This document shows, piece after piece, positions 7,771 to 11,986 of a stretch of 14,304 bases of DNA. The DNA lies in the NCBI GenBank assembly GCA_027008885.1, contig JALVDQ010000098.1, forward strand, positions 1 to 14,304. Direction: 5' to 3'. Origin of the DNA: Thiotrichaceae bacterium. Its GTDB lineage: Bacteria > Pseudomonadota > Gammaproteobacteria > Thiotrichales > Thiotrichaceae. Position numbers and translations under genes: made by a program. Each line of letters starts with the position of its first letter. Position 1 is the stretch's first letter. The notes beneath the pieces are model-generated. The model ran no database searches and was not told the DNA's origin. It worked only from the letters and a program-made list of their open reading frames with translations.

Positions 7771-7857
7771 AGAACCTGTCTGGAAATAGTGAGCCTACTA
7801 AAAAATCCAGCTCAAATCAGCTTCCCTCGCTACGACTCATATTTCCAGGCGGGTTCT
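7771..7857. repeat. Inverted repeat element (GAACCTGTC family, copy 2)
   Basis: The 18-base arms AGAACCTGTCTGGAAATA (7771-7788) and TATTTCCAGGCGGGTTCT (7840-7857) match at 16 of 18 positions around a 51-base core. The element begins 5 bases after the esterase stop. The left arm resembles the arms of the 5864-5923 repeat. An 87-bp unit with near-identical ends and no coding capacity fits a small palindromic or MITE-like element. Confidence 0.7.
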
Positions 7858-7872
7858 AAAAATAACGAAAAA

Positions 7873-7918
7873 ACCCATCCCCCCCCTTTTTTATACAATT
7901 TTGCAAAAAAAAGGGGGG
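7873..7918. repeat. C8T6...A8G6 hairpin, copy 2 of the homopolymer element
   Basis: ACCCAT, eight C (7879-7886), six T (7887-7892), the 12-base loop ATACAATTTTGC, eight A (7905-7912) and six G (7913-7918). At least 12 pairs form between 7881-7892 and 7907-7918. The left half up to ATAC is shared with 3818-3841. The purine/pyrimidine strand bias of the arms is extreme. Confidence 0.75.
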
Positions 7919-8168
7919 TTAATACCGTTTCCAATCCAAAATTCTGATAAATTGAATACGACTATCTTAAATTCTGTAAAAACTCATTCATTTTCCACCT
8001 TCAAAATAAAAAATAAGCAAAAATACTTAGCTTTATTATCAATAATAAATTCAAATACTTACTATTAACACTTAATGATCATGCTGTGCCTATTGTTATT
8101 TTATGCTTGACATTTTTTTGCGTTGCTATTTATAGGTCGATTAATTAAACTCATGGGCGAGATAGATT
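7919..8168. other. AT-rich intergenic region, no gene
   Basis: Very AT-rich DNA with stops in all frames and no recognisable remnant of an Rhs core or other toxin carrier. Its right end holds a promoter candidate for the small peptidase gene. The drop in GC compared with the housekeeping block marks the start of the accessory part. Confidence 0.6.
8107..8136 (+). promoter_or_regulatory. Candidate promoter for the metzincin/lipoprotein pair
   Basis: A consensus -35 box TTGACA (8107-8112) is followed after 17-18 bp by TTATAG/TATAGG (8130-8136). Transcription would begin near 8143, about 25 bases before the ATG at 8169. The -10 box is only moderately good. Confidence 0.5.
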
Positions 8169-8435
8169 ATGGATACTAATAATACAATAGATAGGTCATT
8201 TGTTAATTATGTTGGTGCAAATGCTGGTACTTGGAATCAGTATGATGGCGCTGGATGGAACCAAAGAGATAAATCATCAGGTGTAAATTGGGGTAATTTA
8301 GCGGCACACGAAGCAGCTCACTTAATGGGGTTAGTTGATAGGTATACTGATGTTAAGGATAGAAACGGAAATGTTACAGGGAGTACAGTACATGCCCACT
8401 GGGGAGGGAATATTATGTCTGGACCACCCGGGTAG
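8169..8435 (+). CDS. Small metzincin-like metallopeptidase domain (polymorphic-toxin type), probably frameshifted
   Basis: An 88-residue frame that is nearly all one zinc peptidase core. H47-E48-A-A-H51-L-M-G54-L-V-D57 gives the HExxHxxGxxD signature, and GGNIMSG supplies a Met-turn methionine (M83). The spacing and wording (AAHEAAHLMGLVDRY, then GGNIM) resemble the metallopeptidase toxin domains at the C-termini of Rhs-like polymorphic toxins. Here there is no carrier, no signal peptide and no Rhs core upstream; a stop codon lies two codons before the ATG. The start follows GGGCGAGATAG. The frame stops at TAG 8433-8435, but the -1 frame continues sensibly to 8506 (separate entry), so this is probably a single-base loss. 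Its product would act on proteins if exported; the target is unknown. Confidence 0.6.
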   Translation: MDTNNTIDRSFVNYVGANAGTWNQYDGAGWNQRDKSSGVNWGNLAAHEAAHLMGLVDRYTDVKDRNGNVTGSTVHAHWGGNIMSGPPG

Positions 8436-8506
8436 CATGGAACCAAAACTTGTCTGAAATGATAAATTTTGCTAGAGCACATGGTCATTTACAGGAGATA
8501 AGATGA
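8432..8506 (+). other. Probable out-of-frame C-terminus of the metallopeptidase
   Basis: From GTA at 8432 the -1 frame reads VAWNQNLSEMINFARAHG and six more residues before TGA at 8504-8506. The TGA overlaps the ATG of the following lipoprotein gene as ATGA. The junction is CCACCCGGG (8424-8432), where loss of one C or G would explain the shift. It is not a canonical -1 slippery heptamer, so mutation (or an assembly error) is more likely than recoding. A restored protein would have about 112 residues. Confidence 0.6.
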
Positions 8507-9027
8507 AAAATTATATAAATTTATTTATTTTTCTTTTAGTTATAGTTTTGCCTGGCTTAAGTTCATGTACCAATGTGAAAAAGTCACATAAAGAGCTAAA
8601 TTTTTCAAGAAATAACGAAGAGGTGAAAAGACTAAATAGCGTCTGGTATTGCTTAGATAAAGTAGGGTTTGCCGGTAGCAGACCATATTTTACTATTGTT
8701 TCTGACGTTGCTTTAGATAAAGACAATGGTTTTTGCATATCATTACTTTCCAGAAAAATTAGATCTATCAATAGTCAGAAAAAAATACCTTTCAATTTAA
8801 CCAAGATACACGATCCTTATGACCTGGCAAACAAGATAAAATCTTCTACTAGAAAGAAAACTGTTATTAGTCAGTATATTGATCGTGATGGAACTCGTAG
8901 AATTCGGCTAACCGTTTATAAAACACCAGATATTCATACGATATTTGATTTTATATCTAAGCATGATATGGCTCTTTATAAAAAGAAGAGGTGCCTATTT
9001 AAACCAAAAAAGTTTATGCCAACTTAA
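8503..9027 (+). CDS. Predicted lipoprotein, candidate immunity/partner protein of the metallopeptidase
   Basis: A 174-residue predicted lipoprotein of no family I recognise. The signal sequence ends in L19-S20-S21-C22 (PGLSSC), with TNVKK after the cysteine, which predicts an outer-membrane or periplasmic anchor. The rest is basic and beta-rich, with further cysteines in WYCLD, GFCIS and KRCLF. The ATG is preceded by AGGAG (8493-8497, 5-base spacing) and overlaps the stop of the peptidase's -1-frame continuation. This is the tight toxin-then-immunity order seen in polymorphic toxin loci; the role is inferred only from that order. The 0-frame ends FMPT at 9027, but the -1 frame remains open for 35 protein-like codons (separate entry). 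The true product may therefore be longer. Confidence 0.72.
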   Translation: MKNYINLFIFLLVIVLPGLSSCTNVKKSHKELNFSRNNEEVKRLNSVWYCLDKVGFAGSRPYFTIVSDVALDKDNGFCISLLSRKIRSINSQKKIPFNLTKIHDPYDLANKIKSSTRKKTVISQYIDRDGTRRIRLTVYKTPDIHTIFDFISKHDMALYKKKRCLFKPKKFMPT

Positions 9028-9119
9028 TTAAAAATGGAAAATTCAATATTCTCTTGTGTAACTATGAAGGTAACAATCTTATTGTTTACGGTAAGCTAGT
9101 AGCAACGAAAATCAGGTAA
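9006..9119 (+). other. -1 frame extension of the lipoprotein gene at slippery A AAA AAG
   Basis: In the 0-frame, CCA AAA AAG contains the heptamer A AAA AAG (9006-9012), the canonical -1 slippery site of dnaX. From GTT at 9012 the -1 frame reads VYANLIKNGKFNILLCN, then YEGNNLIVYGKLVATKIR, and ends at TAA 9117-9119. A Shine-Dalgarno-like GAGGTG (8988-8993) sits 12 bases upstream, as in dnaX-type stimulation. No strong downstream hairpin is evident. The alternative is loss of one A from an original run of seven. The frame itself is seen; which explanation holds is open. Confidence 0.6.
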
Positions 9120-9129
9120 ATTGGTGGAT

Positions 9130-9393
9130 ACTGGGCTCAGCTTGGGTGAAAAAGATTCACTTGTTACATCACACTCTGTGGGTACTTACGTTAGGTAAAA
9201 CTAAAACTCAGAGGAAAATAGCTTATAAAGAGATTTATTTAAAATGCCATTGAGTGATAATTTAATTACAGAGATACGGCAAACAACTCAAACAGGTACA
9301 CCACTTGGGAGTGAGAGGTTTAGACAACAGATAGAGGAATTGTTAGGTGTAAAAACAGGGTATTCTAAACGTGGTCGTCCAAAATCCTCTTAA
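9130..9393 (+). pseudogene. Broken REP-associated tyrosine transposase (RAYT), C-terminal remnant
   Basis: Three frames together give the C-terminal third of a RAYT (Y1/TnpA_REP) transposase. The first reads LGEKDSLVTSH (9142-9174). The second reads LGKTKTQRKIAY (9191-9226). The third reads RDLFKMPLSDNLITEIRQ, then GTPLGSERFRQQIEELLG and a basic RGRPKSS tail ending at TAA 9391-9393. These match the order in intact RAYTs: a V-T-x-H-P loop, Y-x-x-L-G, R-x-x-A-Y-R-x-L-F, G-x-P-L-G-x-E-x-F and a GRP tail. The junctions are a probable lost base near 9187-9191 and one extra A near 9227. The catalytic HUH and tyrosine region is absent, so it cannot transpose. CTGACCCC repeats follow immediately. Confidence 0.82.
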
Positions 9394-9398
9394 AGGGC

Positions 9399-9432
9399 AC
9401 TGACCCCTTTTTTGTTACTGACCCCTTTTTTG
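9399..9432. repeat. Tandem ACTGACCCCTTTTTTG repeats beside the RAYT remnant
   Basis: The 16-base unit ACTGACCCCTTTTTTG occurs at 9399-9414 and again at 9417-9432, 2 bases apart. The upstream AAAGGGCACTGACCCC begins 1 base before the RAYT stop codon. The CTGACCCC core is the same as in the right arm of the 1563-1614 palindrome. Such motifs typically flank RAYT genes. Confidence 0.75.
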
Positions 9433-9484
9433 ATTAAAAATATAGTATTGACAGGTCACGATATTGTGGCAACTGGTAACAAAT

Positions 9485-9979
9485 ATGAATAAGTATTTAA
9501 TTATCACATTTTTATTTATACTATGTGGCTGTTCTACATCCCGAAACAACTTGAAACTTATTGGTGTTTCAAATGTAACTAAACAACAATATTTAATAGC
9601 TCCAAAAAAATATAAAACTATAGAAACTTCCTATGGGGATCCCTCTCGGGCTAATCAAGGAGCTTTAAATGAATATGGTAATATATTTTATAAAATCATG
9701 TTTGAATCGACTATAGACTTGAATGAAAAACAAGCTAATGTAGTAGGTGTGGTACCAGAAATTTGGGAATGTGGTTCTGGAAGAAAATTTGGATGGGGTT
9801 ATATTTATACTATTTCTAGAAAACGGTATTTCACATTTTTACCTGCCCAGCAGTTTTACGGAATAGATAAACATGATTTTATAAATAACCCGCAAGACTT
9901 ATGTTTTTTTATTAAACAGATATCAATGTTAGGAGATAAAATATCAAATACAATACGAATTGGCAAAGAATTATTATAA
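9485..9979 (+). CDS. Predicted small lipoprotein, unrecognised
   Basis: A predicted lipoprotein of about 164 residues. MNKYLIITFLFI leads to the lipobox L13-C14-G15-C16, followed by STSRNN. The mature part is hydrophilic and mixed alpha/beta, with aromatic glycine-rich stretches (KFGWGYIYTISRKRYF) and two further cysteines (WECGSG and DLCFFI) that could form a disulfide in the periplasm. I do not recognise a family. The ATG at 9485 is chosen over an upstream in-frame TTG (9464) because it gives a compact signal peptide; the ribosome site is weak. The gene lies just after the RAYT repeats, and its AT-rich codon use matches the 8503 lipoprotein gene, so it is part of the accessory DNA. Confidence 0.7.
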   Translation: MNKYLIITFLFILCGCSTSRNNLKLIGVSNVTKQQYLIAPKKYKTIETSYGDPSRANQGALNEYGNIFYKIMFESTIDLNEKQANVVGVVPEIWECGSGRKFGWGYIYTISRKRYFTFLPAQQFYGIDKHDFINNPQDLCFFIKQISMLGDKISNTIRIGKELL

Positions 9980-10031
9980 GCGTCAGAAGGCATAAGGCAT
10001 AAAAAGAAATATTTAGGTCAGTAATATTTGA

Positions 10032-10063
10032 GGTCAGAGTAAAGTAAAATATTCTATACTCTG
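10032..10063. repeat. Degenerate GGTCAGAG-type palindrome
   Basis: GGTCAGAGTAAA (10032-10043) equals the corresponding part of the left arm of the 1563-1614 palindrome. CAGAGTA (10035-10041) pairs with TACTCTG (10057-10063). The outer CCCC half of the right arm is lost. It appears to be an eroded copy of the same RAYT-linked repeat. Confidence 0.6.
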
Positions 10064-10093
10064 TTGATATAAGTAGAATCAAGAGCAAGGTAG

Positions 10094-10120
10094 CCCGTAT
10101 GAAGCCTTGCGGAATACGGG
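10094..10120. repeat. REP hairpin CCCGTAT...ATACGGG
   Basis: CCCGTAT (10094-10100) and ATACGGG (10114-10120) pair around GAAGCCTTGCGGA. The order GTAGCCCGTATGAAGC...GCGGAATACGGGG is a common extragenic palindromic repeat in gammaproteobacteria. It differs from the GGGGTCAGAG family in this window. Confidence 0.65.
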
Positions 10121-10187
10121 GAACAAGGGTCGATTACACACCTTGGTATCAATAGGTAACTGTCATCCTTAAATAAAAAACTGTAAA

Positions 10188-10226
10188 AGGACACCCATAA
10201 TTAAACTAATTATTTATAGGTGTCCT
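10188..10226 (-). terminator. Terminator of the minus-strand protease/lipoprotein cluster
   Basis: The outer arms AGGACACC (10188-10195) and GGTGTCCT (10219-10226) are perfectly complementary, with further A/T pairing inside. Read on the minus strand, the stem is followed by TTTT, then ACAG and a second T-run. It lies 38 bases beyond the stop of the last gene of the cluster, as expected for a Rho-independent terminator. Confidence 0.75.
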
Positions 10227-10263
10227 AAACTTTACTAAACTTGTCTTCGAGGGCGTACCGTTA

Positions 10264-11190
10264 TTAAAAAGTAAACGATTCAGTTTCATACAGACCATCA
10301 CCATCCGCATCTAACTTAATCTGGAAAACGGTATCAATTACACCCGTTTTTTCATCCTCTTTTTCACCAATGGCGGTTACTTCTAATTTGCTATTTGCAG
10401 CACCTGTCATTAATAAAGCTCCTGCTAAAGGAAGCGAGTATCCGTTATAGAATATTTTCTGCTTGGTAATCAAGTTGACTTTACCATTTTTACCATCGTT
10501 AAGTGTTCCTGAAAAGTCATAGGAAGAGCCATCAAAGGTACTGGTGAAATTAACAAGATCTTGCTGATTATTGGCAGGAAAAAGACGGTGCATATGGGTC
10601 GTGACTATTTTTGTTTGTCTTTCGGCATCAATGATTTCCTTAATTTTACCCGTTAGGTATTTGGTATGATTATTTGTATTTGAAATCTTAAATGAATCAA
10701 ATGTCATTGTAGTATTCGTTGCGATTTTATAATCAGCATTGTATTTATCAACTGCAATGACTACGACACCATTAAGTAATGAATCACCTTGTTTGCATTC
10801 TTTATATTCCAGTGATAATTCCCCGATATTATTCTCCATTTCCCCTGTTGTTATTATTTCTCCACTGCTTGCACAGGCTTCGGTGCTATTAACAGGTTTT
10901 TTGGCACTTCGATAGATAAAATTTGCTTGTACAGACAGGGCTATTTTTCTGGCTTGTCGGTGCAGTGACGATACATTTTGTGAGTTATTGGCAGCCGTAA
11001 CGCCTTCAGCATTCACGTAGGCAAACAGCAGGTTTACAAAATCAGAGGTATTGTCATTATTGAGTGATGCCAGATTACGTTGACCTGTGTATTTCTTTTC
11101 TGCTGCATTTGATAGATCAGGGCTTCCACCGCCACAGGATGCCAGACCTAGCAGTAACAACAGGCTTGTGTATTGTTTGAGTTTTTTCAT
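10264..11190 (-). CDS. Predicted lipoprotein, unrecognised, last gene of the protease cluster
   Basis: A 308-residue predicted lipoprotein. The signal ends in L16-A17-S18-C19, followed by a flexible GGGS linker. The mature protein is rich in S, T, N and beta-strand patterns (repeated phrases such as VVIAVDKYNADYKI and FDGSSYDFSGTLNDG), suggesting a beta-sandwich or beta-barrel-like exported domain. Two cysteines at about 106 (EACASSG) and 131 (KECKQG) could pair. The C-terminus ends in LDADGDGLYETESF, a D-x-D-x-D-G loop (D294, D296, D298) like those that bind calcium. No family is recognised. The start has AAGGA about 10 bases upstream. It lies 45 bases after the preceding gene and is followed by a terminator, so it is probably in the same transcript as the metalloprotease gene. 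Confidence 0.78.
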   Translation of the reverse strand: MKKLKQYTSLLLLLGLASCGGGSPDLSNAAEKKYTGQRNLASLNNDNTSDFVNLLFAYVNAEGVTAANNSQNVSSLHRQARKIALSVQANFIYRSAKKPVNSTEACASSGEIITTGEMENNIGELSLEYKECKQGDSLLNGVVVIAVDKYNADYKIATNTTMTFDSFKISNTNNHTKYLTGKIKEIIDAERQTKIVTTHMHRLFPANNQQDLVNFTSTFDGSSYDFSGTLNDGKNGKVNLITKQKIFYNGYSLPLAGALLMTGAANSKLEVTAIGEKEDEKTGVIDTVFQIKLDADGDGLYETESFTF

Positions 11191-11235
11191 TGTTTGATAT
11201 TTCCTTATATCAATTCATTGTTCGTAAATATGGGA

Positions 11236-11916
11236 TTAGTTCTTTTCACAATTTTTAAGTATTGTTCTATTCCAGCGAAAAATATATGTAGCTAAGAGGT
11301 CACTATATTGGTCACAAGTGGGATTATTATGACAGCTGCTTATGGCTTTATTGCTACCTTGAGGTATTTTAAATGAGGAGGGATGTGAGTAATAATGCTT
11401 GCATTTGGTGCGGGCTTTGTGGCTAATGCCTTTAAACATTGCAGTATGATAGTCTCTTGAGGGAAGCCTTCCACCTCCTCTTCCATCATCATGAGCTAGC
11501 ATGAAACGCTGCTTCTTTACTATAAATTTCATCGCGTCTTTTTCTGGGTTGCGCTTTTTTAATGCTTGGAGTAAAGAGCCTACATAGGGTAAGACAACTT
11601 TCTTCTTTTGGCTTGCATTCATTAGATGATAAGTACTGAAGTAGCCATCTATGTCCTGAATTAATTTTTGTTGTAGTTTTCGATCCTCTTGAGGTGTTTT
11701 CCAAAAATACAGTGTTTTTCCATAAAGGTAAGGAAAATTCCGAATAGAGCTATTTTTTATCTTATTGCTGCGAGTGATAGGAGAGACTTTAGGAGAGCTA
11801 ACAATGACATTTTTTTGCTCTGATCCTCTATCTATAGTATCTATCGTTTTTGTTGGTATGCCTTTGCAGGAGGAAGTTGCAAACATAAAAATTAAAAGAA
11901 AATGCTTGTTATTCAT
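11236..11916 (-). CDS. Predicted exported or lipid-anchored protein with four C-terminal-half cysteines
   Basis: A 226-residue protein of no family I recognise. The N-terminus (MNNKHFLLIFMFATSSC) is a short signal with a lipobox-like T14-S15-S16-C17. The T at -3 is unusual, so plain secretion is also possible. Residues about 20-60 are low-complexity S, T and K. The remainder is strongly basic, with YLYGKTLYFWKTPQED, a glycine-rich DDGRGGGRLPSRDYH segment (about 143-156) and cysteines at 172, 195, 201 and 223 that could make two disulfides. The ATG has AAGGA 7-8 bases upstream. It sits 70 bases after the metalloprotease gene and 45 bases before the next lipoprotein gene. Its position suggests an accessory, inhibitor or immunity role for the protease, but this is inference. 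Confidence 0.7.
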   Translation of the reverse strand: MNNKHFLLIFMFATSSCKGIPTKTIDTIDRGSEQKNVIVSSPKVSPITRSNKIKNSSIRNFPYLYGKTLYFWKTPQEDRKLQQKLIQDIDGYFSTYHLMNASQKKKVVLPYVGSLLQALKKRNPEKDAMKFIVKKQRFMLAHDDGRGGGRLPSRDYHTAMFKGISHKARTKCKHYYSHPSSFKIPQGSNKAISSCHNNPTCDQYSDLLATYIFRWNRTILKNCEKN

Positions 11917-11944
11917 TAGAATATCCTTTTTAAGCTGAAGGTAT

Positions 11945-11968
11945 GGATACAGAAGATTATCTGTATCC
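11945..11968. promoter_or_regulatory. Perfect 9-bp hairpin between the metalloprotease and the next gene
   Basis: GGATACAGA (11945-11953) and TCTGTATCC (11960-11968) form a perfect stem with a 6-base loop. On the plus strand it is followed by TTTTATTT, which is a terminator shape against antisense transcription. On the coding (minus) strand it is preceded by A/T-rich bases and lacks a T-tail, so it may instead stabilise or process the mRNA between the two genes. Confidence 0.55.
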
Positions 11969-11986
11969 TTTTATTTAATAAGAAAC

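Larger units (their letters stand above)
9980..10187. other. Repeat-rich intergenic region, no gene
   Basis: The stretch holds a short direct repeat (AAGGCATA twice, about 9988-10001), a degenerate GGTCAGAGTAAA element (10032-10063) and a CCCGTAT/ATACGGG REP-type hairpin (10094-10120). No coding frame or RNA gene is apparent. Confidence 0.6.

Noticed and set aside
8424..8435. Programmed frameshift at CCACCCGGGTAG in the metallopeptidase gene
   Set aside because: The site is not an X XXY YYZ heptamer in the 0-frame and no stimulator is evident; a one-base deletion is the simpler reading.
9399..9432. CRISPR-like repeats
   Set aside because: There are only two units with a 2-base gap and no spacers or cas genes; RAYT-linked repeats explain them.
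9448..9476. TTGACA (9448-9453) as a promoter for the 9485 lipoprotein gene
   Set aside because: At 17-bp spacing the -10 position reads AACTGG, a poor match, and transcription would start almost at the ATG.
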